In this document: positions 9,880-17,834 of the stretch, piece by piece
How the letters are laid out: each line of letters starts with the position of its first letter
Numbering within the stretch: the stretch's first letter is position 1
Source: an uncultured Bacteroidota bacterium
GTDB taxonomy: Bacteria > Bacteroidota > Bacteroidia > Bacteroidales > P3
NCBI GenBank assembly: GCA_902775135.1
Contig: CACYKY010000005.1
Coordinates: 62,001-126,000, forward strand
DNA length: 64,000 nt
Direction: 5' to 3'
Notes under the pieces: generated by a model
Databases searched by the model: none
Told to the model about the DNA's origin: nothing
What the model saw: only the letters and a program-made list of their open reading frames with translations
Made by a program: the position numbers and the translations under genes

Positions 9880-10482
9880 TTCTACCTGTACGCCAAAGCT
9901 GAAGCGGGTGTTGAGGTCCAGGTGCCAGTCGGGGTCGATGAGGCGGTTGTAGGTGCGGCCGAAATAGAAGCTGCCGAAGTCGAGGCTGGATGAGAGGGCC
10001 ACGTGGCGCGAGAGGCTGTAGGTGTACCGCACTCCGCCCCAGAAGTTGTCGGCCTCGGCCTCGCCGAAGTCGAAGCCCAGGCGCAGCGTCATGTCGAGGC
10101 CCATTTCGTGGCGGAAGCGGTAGGGGATGATGTGGAACTGTGCCGTGACGCCCCAGCCCACTTCGTATCCGTTGGTGACAAATATCCATTGCAGGCTCTG
10201 CCCGTTCCCGATTTCCTGTCCGCCGCTGCTCATGGCGTTGGAACCCACCAGGTTGGCGTAGAGGCCCACCTCCCAGTGTTGCCATAGGCGGTAGTTCACT
10301 GCCAGGCTCACGCTGCGGTTGGGACGGTTGGCCAGCACGCCGGAGCCGAGCTGCAGCACGCTGGTTGCGGTAAGCTGGGTCGAAGCGTCGACCGCAATGT
10401 TGAAGCGGTGCCAGTCGAACCCTTGGGCCATGGCCATATTGCCCATCAATACTATCAGTCCTGTTAGAAATATCTTTTTCAT
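9874..10482 (-). CDS. Outer-membrane beta-barrel protein
   Basis: 202 residues with a signal peptide (MKKIFLTGLIVLMGNMAMAQ) and about eight amphipathic strands such as FNIAVDASTQLTATSVLQ and LDLNTRFSFGVQVEL. It looks like a small OmpW/OmpA-type barrel with no periplasmic domain. It is the last gene of the four-gene sigma-factor operon, 18 bp after the previous gene. Ligand or partner is unknown. Confidence 0.7.
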   Translation of the reverse strand: MKKIFLTGLIVLMGNMAMAQGFDWHRFNIAVDASTQLTATSVLQLGSGVLANRPNRSVSLAVNYRLWQHWEVGLYANLVGSNAMSSGGQEIGNGQSLQWIFVTNGYEVGWGVTAQFHIIPYRFRHEMGLDMTLRLGFDFGEAEADNFWGGVRYTYSLSRHVALSSSLDFGSFYFGRTYNRLIDPDWHLDLNTRFSFGVQVEL

Positions 10483-10500
10483 ATACTTAAACTGTTTGAA

Positions 10501-11835
10501 TCAATAATTGAGACTTATGCCCAGGCAGAGGGGGTAAACCTTGGTGTCGAGGGTGGGGAGGTCGTCCTTGCGGGCGGTGCGGAAGAGGGGCGTCAGCGAC
10601 CCTTTGACGAAGAACGACAGGCGGTTCCAGCCGATGTCCAGCCTCAGGTCGAGGCGGAAGCGGTTCCAGATGTCGCCGATGGTGTCGTTCAGGATGTCTA
10701 TGCGTCCGTTCTCGGCCTCGGGGCCTTCGGTCCATGTGCACTGGCTGCGCATGAAGGCACCATCGGTGGAGAGCTGTATGGCGGGCCTGAGCTCGGCGCT
10801 GATGCGCAGGCCGCGGTAGTCGAGGCGGCGGTGCCACTCCACCCGCAGGGGCAGGCTGATGGGAAGGACCTGCAGGGAGCTGCGCCACACGCGCTTCTGT
10901 CCGGCGTAGAAGGGCTTGTTGTAGTAGGCTGGCTCGTCGACGGGGCCGAAGTGGGTGAGGCCCGTGGCGGGGTCGACGGTGGTGCCCATCAGGCGGGGAA
11001 AGATGTAGACCTCAGTGGTAAAACCTATACCCACGCCGAAGTCCCAATGCTTCAGTCGGAGGAAGTTCCATCCGAGCCGGAGGTCGTAGCAGCCCAGGGA
11101 GGCCGTGGGGTTCATCTGGTAGTCGTCCATGGCCACCGCCGCGCCGCCGAGGGGACGCAGCGACCATCCGCTGATGCCGATGCCTATGCCGCCGAACAGA
11201 CGGTGGATGGTGGGCGAGAGGTTGAGTTGGAAGGCTTCCTCCTGATCCTCCACGCCCATCTGCTCCGTGCGGCTCTCGCCTTTGACGGTGCGGGTGAGGT
11301 CGTCGCTCGCGATGCCTCTGTGGCGCAGGGTGGCGAAGTCGTCGCTCTGCACCCATGCCTGCTGGGCCTCGACGGGCTGCAGCAAAAGCAGGGTGCTGTG
11401 GCCGCGGGCTTCGAGGACGAGCATCTCCAGGTGCAGGGTGTCGCGGCTGGGATTGGAGAGCCACAGGCGGCTGTCGTCGTAGCTGTGCAGGTAGAGGCGC
11501 TGCGAGGTGGTGTGGATGTCGATGCCGTTCAGGTAGGGGAAGCTGGCGGGAATGTCGAGCACACCGCCGCTGACGGTCATGTTCTTCAGCGGCATCCGCA
11601 GCGAGTCGGCCTGCGACAGGCTGCCGTTGACGGTGGTCTGGATGTAGTCCGTGGTGTCGGGGATGACGTTGACGTTGTGCAGACCGTAGACATTCACCGT
11701 GTTGATGCTCTGGCCAAGGTCTTGCCGCAGCACCAGGGTCTGCTTCTGTTCTTGCGCCTCGGCGGCGACGGCCACGGCGAAGAGCATCGCGAAGAGGCAG
11801 AGGGCTGCCACGAGGGGTTTTGGATTGTGTTTCAT
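10501..11835 (-). CDS. Exported protein with beta-rich N-terminal domain and C-terminal barrel-like region
   Basis: 444 residues. A signal peptide (about 1-27) precedes a beta-helix-like region with repeating polar strands (INTVNVYGLHNVNVIPDTTD, LRMPLKNMTVSGGVLDIPAS), which may be a GIN/DUF2807-type adhesin head. From about residue 215 the sequence turns into paired amphipathic strands and ends LDTKVYPLCLGISLNY, as expected for an outer-membrane barrel. It is third in the sigma-factor operon, 11 bp after the anti-sigma-position gene. The domain assignment is tentative. Confidence 0.6.
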   Translation of the reverse strand: MKHNPKPLVAALCLFAMLFAVAVAAEAQEQKQTLVLRQDLGQSINTVNVYGLHNVNVIPDTTDYIQTTVNGSLSQADSLRMPLKNMTVSGGVLDIPASFPYLNGIDIHTTSQRLYLHSYDDSRLWLSNPSRDTLHLEMLVLEARGHSTLLLLQPVEAQQAWVQSDDFATLRHRGIASDDLTRTVKGESRTEQMGVEDQEEAFQLNLSPTIHRLFGGIGIGISGWSLRPLGGAAVAMDDYQMNPTASLGCYDLRLGWNFLRLKHWDFGVGIGFTTEVYIFPRLMGTTVDPATGLTHFGPVDEPAYYNKPFYAGQKRVWRSSLQVLPISLPLRVEWHRRLDYRGLRISAELRPAIQLSTDGAFMRSQCTWTEGPEAENGRIDILNDTIGDIWNRFRLDLRLDIGWNRLSFFVKGSLTPLFRTARKDDLPTLDTKVYPLCLGISLNY

Positions 11836-11846
11836 ATATATCTATT

Positions 11847-12503
11847 TTATCTGTTTGCCACAAGGGATTCGAGCCAGGGGTTGACGGCCAGGCGGGCGTT
11901 CTCTATCACCGGGGCTACGGTAACGGTGGGCTCCGGCAGCGAAATGGGGATGATTCTATTCTCGACCAGCGGAGTCTCTTCTGGTTGCGTCTGGGGCAGG
12001 GAAGCGGCCTCCTCCGCCAAAAGGGGAGATTCTTTTATAGAGGGGATGGAAGGAATAGTGGCGATAGAATTGACAGGAAGAATGGACCGGATAGAAGCAG
12101 AGTCTATCCCCTCTATCGCCTCTATTTCTTCTATCGCTTCTATCGTATCTATCAAATCTATTCTCTCTGTCGCCCTACTCCCGCTCTCTTTGGCTATCAT
12201 CGGACCTCCTTCGATAGGCTTGCGGTTTATCACCAGCAGGGTTGTCCCCACCACAGCTAGCAACACCACAGCCGCTGCCACGCGCCACCAGGTAAAAGCA
12301 GACTCCTCTTTGTGAAGCATGCTCTCCTTGCCGGGCAGGGTGGCCATCACGGGCGTCACCTTCACGGCAACCACCTCTTCCATCTCCTCCCGAAGCTCGG
12401 GGTGAAGTGAAAGGAATGCCTCCACGGCCTCGCGCTCTTCGCGGGTCAATGCGCCGTCAGCATAGCGCATCAGCCAGCCTTCGTAATTTTCCATCGTTAT
12501 CAT
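11847..12503 (-). CDS. Single-pass membrane protein in the anti-sigma position
   Basis: 218 residues. The cytoplasmic N-terminus (about 1-70; YEGWLMRYADGALTREEREA) resembles a short zinc-free anti-sigma domain. It is followed by one transmembrane helix (about 73-92) and a periplasmic part with a three-residue pattern (IDLIDTIEAIEEIEAIEGID), encoded by degenerate 9-bp DNA repeats at about 12050-12165. Its ATG overlaps the sigma-factor stop (ATGA), so the two are coupled. Role as a sigma regulator is inferred from position and topology; no known anti-sigma motif is seen. Confidence 0.6.
   Translation of the reverse strand: MITMENYEGWLMRYADGALTREEREAVEAFLSLHPELREEMEEVVAVKVTPVMATLPGKESMLHKEESAFTWWRVAAAVVLLAVVGTTLLVINRKPIEGGPMIAKESGSRATERIDLIDTIEAIEEIEAIEGIDSASIRSILPVNSIATIPSIPSIKESPLLAEEAASLPQTQPEETPLVENRIIPISLPEPTVTVAPVIENARLAVNPWLESLVANR
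12050..12165. repeat. Degenerate 9-bp repeats in coding sequence
   Basis: Variants of TCTATCGCT and TCTATC-type units recur across this stretch on the plus strand and encode an Ile-acid-x pattern on the minus strand. A similar 9-bp family occurs at 28993-29103. Confidence 0.6.
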
Positions 12504-13003
12504 CGGTAGTCCTCCAGTTGTTTCTTCAATTGTTTGCGTGCGCGGAACAGGTAGACGCCCACCTGTTGCTCGCTGAGTCCGGTCAGCCGAGCCATTTCCG
12601 CGTATTCATATCCCTCCAAGTCGCGCAGCAGCACCAGCATGCGCAGCTGTTCCGGCAGGGAGGCCAGAGCTTTGGCCAGAGCATCCTTCAGCTCGAAGCG
12701 CTCGTGCTGGCAGTATTCCTCGTCATGCTCCACCCGCGCCTGCCACACCACCGTGTCATGTCTGTGCAGGTCCACCAGCCGCCGGTAGAGTGCCCGTATG
12801 AGCCATCCTTTGGCTCCCGAAAACTCCACTTCGTCGCGCCGTTCCCAGAGGTCGGCGAAGACGTCCTGTACGGCATCCTCGGCAGCGGCGCTGAAGTTGG
12901 CATAGCGCAGCGCGAAGCGGTAGAGGTCGTCGCCCAGGTGGCGTACACAGTGGTTATATTCTTTGGCGTCCATTCTGCACAATATACGTCCACCTATATT
13001 CAT
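12500..13003 (-). CDS. ECF-family RNA polymerase sigma factor
   Basis: 167 residues. Region 2 is visible as DLYRFALRYANFSAAAEDAVQDVFADLWERRD and region 4 as ALASLPEQLRMLVLLRDLEG followed by YEYAEMARLTGLSEQQVGVYLFRARKQLKKQL, the helix-turn-helix that reads -35 elements. It heads a four-gene operon with a membrane protein and two outer-membrane proteins, consistent with an envelope-responsive regulon. Start may be 13003 or the internal ATG at 12973 (MDAKEY); both leave the domains intact. Confidence 0.9.
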   Translation of the reverse strand: MNIGGRILCRMDAKEYNHCVRHLGDDLYRFALRYANFSAAAEDAVQDVFADLWERRDEVEFSGAKGWLIRALYRRLVDLHRHDTVVWQARVEHDEEYCQHERFELKDALAKALASLPEQLRMLVLLRDLEGYEYAEMARLTGLSEQQVGVYLFRARKQLKKQLEDYR

Positions 13004-13075
13004 TTATTACACCCTGCCGAAAAAAAAAGTTTTCATACACCCCGGAGGCCGTTTCGTACACCCAGCGCACGGCGG

Positions 13076-13107
13076 CCTTCGGGGCATTGTTTTTTTGTTT
13101 ATTTTTG
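13076..13107 (+). promoter_or_regulatory. Promoter of the exported-protein pair
   Basis: TATTTTTG at 13100-13107, with a weak TTCG at 13076-13079 (20 bp spacer). It lies 14 bp before the lipoprotein start, implying a very short leader. Confidence 0.5.
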
Positions 13108-13120
13108 CACCCCGAAATAC

Positions 13121-14056
13121 ATGACGAAAATGAAAAACATTTGCTATCTTGTGCTTGTGGCCTTGCTGTTGGCGGGCTGCTCCGACGGCTCCTCGGAGCC
13201 CGTACGCGCCATCTACCATTGGAAGACCACCTACAACCCCACCGACTATGAACTGCAATGGTTGCGCGACCACCGCGTGCAACGCCTCTACCTGCGCCTG
13301 TTCGATGTCGATGTCTACGACAATGACGACTACGGCAATGCCGCTCCCATCGCCACCACGCGCTTCCTCCAGCCCCTGCCGGACGACATGGAGATCGTCC
13401 CCGTGATCTACATCACCAACGAGGCTATGGGCCGCATGTTGGGCTACCGTGTGGCCGAACTCATCGCCGAGCGTGTGGCGAAGATGGCCGACTGCAACGG
13501 CTTCGAACTGAAGGAACTCCAGGTCGACTGCGACTGGACCGAGCGCACCAGGAGCGACTACTACTACTTCTGCCGCAGTCTCCGCGAATGCCTCCACGAG
13601 AAGGGCGTCCGCCTCAGCTCCACCGTGCGCCTCCACCAGGTGGACACCACCTTGGCCGACCTCCCCGTCGACGGCAAGGTGCTCATGCTCTACAACACCG
13701 GAAACCTCCGCTCGCCGCACACCGAAAACTCCATCCTCGACGATGCCGACGTCAAGCCCTATTTGCGCCACATCGACGCCTCCATGCTCGACAGCATGGA
13801 TTTCGCCTGGCCGGTCTTCGGGTGGGGCGTGGCCTTCAATGCCGATGGTCGATTCCAGCGGCTGGTGCCCTCGTCGGCCATTGCCGCCGACACCTCAGCC
13901 CACCTGCGCGAGGAGTGGGGCCGGGTCGAAGAAATTCAACTCCTGCAGCGCAAGCTCCCTATGCGCGGCAACCACACCACCATCCTCTATCACCTCGATT
14001 CCCTCAACCTTTCAAAATACACTTACGATGAAATCGAAGAAATCTATTCCCGATAG
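13121..14056 (+). CDS. Lipoprotein of unknown function, possibly a TIM-barrel glycosidase-like protein
   Basis: 311 residues, starting at ATG 13121 (alternative ATG 13130). The signal ends in the lipobox LLLAGCSD. The mature part contains LQVDCDWTERTRSDYYYFCR and LSSTVRLHQVDT, then DFAWPVFGWGVAFN. The buried strand ending in acidic residues is reminiscent of DUF3142-type or other glycoside-hydrolase-like barrels, but I cannot confirm the family. It overlaps the next gene by 29 bp, so the pair is probably coupled. Confidence 0.7.
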   Translation: MTKMKNICYLVLVALLLAGCSDGSSEPVRAIYHWKTTYNPTDYELQWLRDHRVQRLYLRLFDVDVYDNDDYGNAAPIATTRFLQPLPDDMEIVPVIYITNEAMGRMLGYRVAELIAERVAKMADCNGFELKELQVDCDWTERTRSDYYYFCRSLRECLHEKGVRLSSTVRLHQVDTTLADLPVDGKVLMLYNTGNLRSPHTENSILDDADVKPYLRHIDASMLDSMDFAWPVFGWGVAFNADGRFQRLVPSSAIAADTSAHLREEWGRVEEIQLLQRKLPMRGNHTTILYHLDSLNLSKYTYDEIEEIYSR

Positions 14057-16412
14057 TGTCTCGTCCTGTGGCAGGACCCTTGCCCTCTGCGCCCTCTTCT
14101 TGATGGCCTCCCTCCGCGCGGCAGCTTGCGGCCCCGGCCCCTTGGTGGCCCCTGACGACTTCGACCTCTACCGCATCCTGCCCTACTACGCCGAGCTTCA
14201 AGAGCCCGACGACGGCCGCCGCGAAGCCAACTGCCTCGCTTGGCAGCGCGCTGTGGGAGGCAAGGTGCCCCTGGAGGCCATCCGCCAGGCACTCTACGAC
14301 CTCTCCCTCCGCGACTGGCTCCGCGTGCAGCAGGGCGACGCCCTCGGCAATGCCTTCTGCCTTCGCCTCCTGAACACCCGCGACACTGCCGCCCTGCAGC
14401 TCCTTGTTTGGAGCAAATACTACGAGCAGTGGAGCGAACAGATGCGCTCGCCGTGGTACTACGGCTGCGGCATGGACCAGGCCGACGGCATCGCCGTCGA
14501 CACTATCGCCGCCGTGGCGGCCACCTATCGTGGCCGCTACGAAGACCGCTATGTGCTGCTGGCCATGAAATGCCTCTACCGTTCGGGCCGCAACGAGGAG
14601 TGCGATGCCCTGTGGCAGAAACGCAGGGGCGCCATTCGCGGAAGCCACCTGCACGACCAGGCCGAAGGCTACCGCGCCGCCTGCCTCAACCGCATGGGCC
14701 GCCGGAAGGAGGCCGTCGACATCTACTCGCGCCTGGGTGATGCTGCCTCGCTCTTCCTCTTGCTCGACGACCGCGTGGAGGTCTTCGAGCGTGTGTTGAA
14801 GCACCAGCCCAACTCGCCCTTCTTTCCTGTGGCGCTGCAAAGGGTGCTCTTCGTGGCGGAAAACTTTGTTTCCAACGAGCAACTGACGCTCTATGCCCTC
14901 GACTCCTTGCAGCTGCGCCGTCTGGCCATGCTGGCCCGCCGCGCCGGCAACGACCCCCGGGTGGAGAACAAAGCCATGTGGCGCTATGTCGCCGCCTGCC
15001 TGCTCGACCATCTCGGCGACCGACGCCAGGCCCTCGCACTGGTGGAGCATCTCGGTGCCAAGGACGATTACCTCAATACCTCCATCCGCACGCTGCGCAT
15101 CTACCTGCATTCGCGGCTCGACCCTATAGGCGATGCCTACGAACAACGCCTGCTGGCCGAACTCAAATGGCTCGACACCCGCATGCAGCATGAATGGGTT
15201 GCTGCCGACGACGAGACACGCTTCCGCCTGAGCCACATCGACGGCTTCGGCTACAACTACACCGTCTTCCGCACCCTCTATTCCTACGACGCCCTGCGAC
15301 GCATCATCCTCTCCGAGGGTGGCCTCTACGACCGCTTCCGCCTCGCCGGACGCACCGTGCGCGCCCTCCAGCTGGCCAATATGGCCGACAACCGTTTCCT
15401 GCAAATCACGGCCAACCCCATCGTGGCCCTCTGCCGTGGCGGCGAAAGCGAACAGAAACTCTACTGCACCGACCTCGAAGAGGCCCCAACCTACAATGCC
15501 TTCTACAGCTGGTTCCCCGTCTACCTCACCGACACCACGGGCCTCTCCAACTCCTTCTTCCTCCGCATAGAGCACTACAACCCCCTCCGCGACTTCGATG
15601 GTGAGGACAACCGTCGTGGGAACTACTTCAATGCCCACGATTTCAGCAATATCCTATTCATACGCGTCGACCGCCTCAAGGCCGACACCCTTGCCGCCTA
15701 TTGGCGCCGCGTCGAGAAGCCCCGCGACGCCATGGACCGCTGGCTCAACGTCCGCGGCTACACCGACGCCGACTATTGGTGCGACATCATAGGCACCCAC
15801 TGCCTGCGCGAAATGCGCTTCGCCGAGGCCTACGACTGGCTGCGGCAGGTGGGCGACAACTATGGCGACCGCCTCAACACCACGCCCTGGATGCAGTACG
15901 ACCCGCTGGAATATGACGCAGTGGCCATCCGCCCCGCCGATCGCCGAGGCTACAAACTGCGCTTCGCTATGGCGATGGGCCACCAGGAGACCTATATGAA
16001 AGAAAAAACCGACCCCAACGACCGCGCCGACGCCATGCTGCAGCTCTCCATCGGTCTGCGCAACGCCTTCGGCTACCGCGCCTGGCCATTGGTGGCCTAC
16101 GGTTACAGCGGATTCTACATCTGGGAAGAGGAACGCCCCTACTACAACGACCCCCTCCACGACGGCTCCTACTATAGTCCCTACATGTTGGCCGACGATG
16201 CGGCAGCCCCCTGTGCCGATGCCGCCGAAAAACGCGCCGCTGACCTCCGCCGTCAGGCTTTCGCCACCTACAACGACCCCGAGCGCAAGGCCCTGGCCCT
16301 CCGCCGCGTGTGCGAGTTCACCTACCTCATGCACCACTATGCCGACACCCCCACCGGACAGGACATCGCCCGCCATTGCGACCGCTGGAAAGACTACCGC
16401 AAAACGTACTAA
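14028..16412 (+). CDS. Large exported protein of unknown function
   Basis: 794 residues. The ATG at 14028 lies inside the 3' end of the lipoprotein gene; the open frame extends upstream to 13743, but that part is out-of-frame shadow of the lipoprotein gene. Residues about 15-33 form a signal segment (TLALCALFLMASLRAAAC). The rest is largely helical, with TPR-like pairs (RYVLLAMKCLYRSGRNEECD; EGYRAACLNRMGRRKEAVDI) and Tyr/Trp-rich later segments. I do not recognise the family. The overlap suggests joint function with the lipoprotein. Confidence 0.75.
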   Translation: MKSKKSIPDSVSSCGRTLALCALFLMASLRAAACGPGPLVAPDDFDLYRILPYYAELQEPDDGRREANCLAWQRAVGGKVPLEAIRQALYDLSLRDWLRVQQGDALGNAFCLRLLNTRDTAALQLLVWSKYYEQWSEQMRSPWYYGCGMDQADGIAVDTIAAVAATYRGRYEDRYVLLAMKCLYRSGRNEECDALWQKRRGAIRGSHLHDQAEGYRAACLNRMGRRKEAVDIYSRLGDAASLFLLLDDRVEVFERVLKHQPNSPFFPVALQRVLFVAENFVSNEQLTLYALDSLQLRRLAMLARRAGNDPRVENKAMWRYVAACLLDHLGDRRQALALVEHLGAKDDYLNTSIRTLRIYLHSRLDPIGDAYEQRLLAELKWLDTRMQHEWVAADDETRFRLSHIDGFGYNYTVFRTLYSYDALRRIILSEGGLYDRFRLAGRTVRALQLANMADNRFLQITANPIVALCRGGESEQKLYCTDLEEAPTYNAFYSWFPVYLTDTTGLSNSFFLRIEHYNPLRDFDGEDNRRGNYFNAHDFSNILFIRVDRLKADTLAAYWRRVEKPRDAMDRWLNVRGYTDADYWCDIIGTHCLREMRFAEAYDWLRQVGDNYGDRLNTTPWMQYDPLEYDAVAIRPADRRGYKLRFAMAMGHQETYMKEKTDPNDRADAMLQLSIGLRNAFGYRAWPLVAYGYSGFYIWEEERPYYNDPLHDGSYYSPYMLADDAAAPCADAAEKRAADLRRQAFATYNDPERKALALRRVCEFTYLMHHYADTPTGQDIARHCDRWKDYRKTY

Positions 16413-16590
16413 CTTTTACCACGGCAGAGGATGGAAGGAAAATGTTAAAAAGAAGGGAAGAAGATGGGAAGAAGATGGTGGGTGGAAGAGCTGGAAATGA
16501 GTGGGTTGGAAATGTTAAAAAAATTATGTTTCTCAGGGAGATTTCCACTCGTCGGGTAATAAAAAAAGAGAGGTTGCGTTATAGAGGAAA

Positions 16591-16959
16591 ATGGTTCAGA
16601 ATGAACATATAGTCATCACCACCAGTGTCGACCTGCTGCGCGTGGCAGCGGACGAGTTGGTTTATGCCGAGGCCGACGGCAATTACACCACCCTGGTGCT
16701 CGCCGACGGAGACCGTCGTGTTGTGACGTTGCAGCTGGGCCAGCTGGAACGCCTCATGGCGCAGCAGATGCCCCGGGCTGCGACAGGCTATGTCCGTATT
16801 GGCAAGAGCTTGATTGTCAGTCTGGCCAATGTGCGCTATATCCACCCGGGCAAGGGTGTTCTGGAGCTCCGCAACCCCGCGGGCGCCAAATATGGGCTCT
16901 CGGCCTCGCGCGAGGCGCTGCGGGCGCTCAAAGAAATGATGGAAAGGAACATGAAATGA
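16591..16959 (+). CDS. Stand-alone LytTR DNA-binding protein
   Basis: 122 residues that are almost entirely a LytTR domain: LLRVAADELVYAEADGNYTT, YVRIGKSLIVSLANVRYIHP and the closing ELRNPAGAKYGLSASREALR. There is no receiver domain, so activity must be set by expression, ligand or partner. The start of the next gene overlaps its stop (ATGA), which suggests that the downstream membrane protein is its partner. Confidence 0.9.
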   Translation: MVQNEHIVITTSVDLLRVAADELVYAEADGNYTTLVLADGDRRVVTLQLGQLERLMAQQMPRAATGYVRIGKSLIVSLANVRYIHPGKGVLELRNPAGAKYGLSASREALRALKEMMERNMK

Positions 16960-17798
16960 AAGAAATCAACGATAACGAGATACGTGTCATCGGCTCCACC
17001 GGCAACATGAAACGTCGCCGCTGGCCTTGGTACGGATGGCTGGCCGTCGGCGTGGTGCTGGCGGCGCTGGTGGCGGTGGTGGCAACGGTGCTGCTCCTCC
17101 AGACGCCCAATAAGGTGGAATCTGTAGAGTCCCCTGTCGACAACTGCTCGGCCACTCAGCCACTCAGCCACTCAGCCACTCATCTACTCACCATCTCCGA
17201 TACCATCGTCGACGATGTCCCCCTGACCCTATACATGCTCAACTGCCTCCTTCCCGACTGCCCCCGCGCCTCTCTGCAGGTGGGCTCCCCGGATGTGGAA
17301 GATTCTTCTCTGCTGCTGGCCGTGATGGCCGCCGACGTGCGGGCCGACAACGGTGGCGTCGTGGGCGACTTCGTGGTCGATGGCCGTCAGCTGGCACGCG
17401 GCGAGAAGAAAGAGGGCTACTGCTCCATCCTCGACGGTGTCCCCGCCATCGGTCGCGGGGGAGATGCCGCTTTGGAGCAGGCGCTGAACGCGAAGGGCTT
17501 CTTCTTCCGCCAGTATGTGCTGGTGAGCAACGGCGAGGCGGTACCGCCTAAGCCCAAGGGTAAGAACCACCGACGCGCCTTGTGTGTCGTCGGCCACTCG
17601 GTGTTTGTGGTCGCCTCCGGCGACCGCGAGTCCTACCACGACTTCGCTACGGCGTTGGCCGACCTCGGTGTCGACAACGCCATCGCCCTCGTGGGCTCCG
17701 AGTCGCTGCTCATCTACCGCACCGCAGGAGGCCTGCTGCACAGCATCGGCACAAGCCTGGATGCCGACAACGCCAACTTCATTGTCTGGCGGCGCTAG
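16956..17798 (+). CDS. Membrane-anchored phosphodiester-glycosidase-like (DUF2233-like) protein
   Basis: 280 residues. A short cytoplasmic lead precedes one transmembrane helix (about 25-48), then a linker encoded by ACTCAGCC octamers (SATQPLSHSAT), then a periplasmic domain. The patterns VGDFVVDGRQLARGEKKEGY, VVGHSVFVVASGDRESYHDF and LGVDNAIALVGSESLLIYR resemble NAGPA/phosphodiester glycosidase proteins, although the usual catalytic residues cannot be assigned by eye. The octamer repeat sits between anchor and domain, so slippage would leave the anchor but remove the domain. Confidence 0.65.
   Translation: MKEINDNEIRVIGSTGNMKRRRWPWYGWLAVGVVLAALVAVVATVLLLQTPNKVESVESPVDNCSATQPLSHSATHLLTISDTIVDDVPLTLYMLNCLLPDCPRASLQVGSPDVEDSSLLLAVMAADVRADNGGVVGDFVVDGRQLARGEKKEGYCSILDGVPAIGRGGDAALEQALNAKGFFFRQYVLVSNGEAVPPKPKGKNHRRALCVVGHSVFVVASGDRESYHDFATALADLGVDNAIALVGSESLLIYRTAGGLLHSIGTSLDADNANFIVWRR
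17154..17182 (+). repeat. ACTCAGCC tandem octamer, three copies, intragenic
   Basis: Three perfect ACTCAGCC units plus a partial one, preceded by a unit with two mismatches. The same octamer at 9293-9327 gives the same peptide in an unrelated protein. Confidence 0.95.
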
Positions 17799-17801
17799 TC
17801 A

Positions 17802-17832
17802 TTTGTTCGGTTTGTTTCGGTTTGTTTCGGTT
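17802..17832. repeat. Tandem TTTGTTTCGG-type repeat between convergent genes
   Basis: Two and a half copies of TTTGTTTCGG occupy the gap between two convergent genes. No hairpin terminator is apparent here. Confidence 0.6.
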
Positions 17833-17834
17833 AG

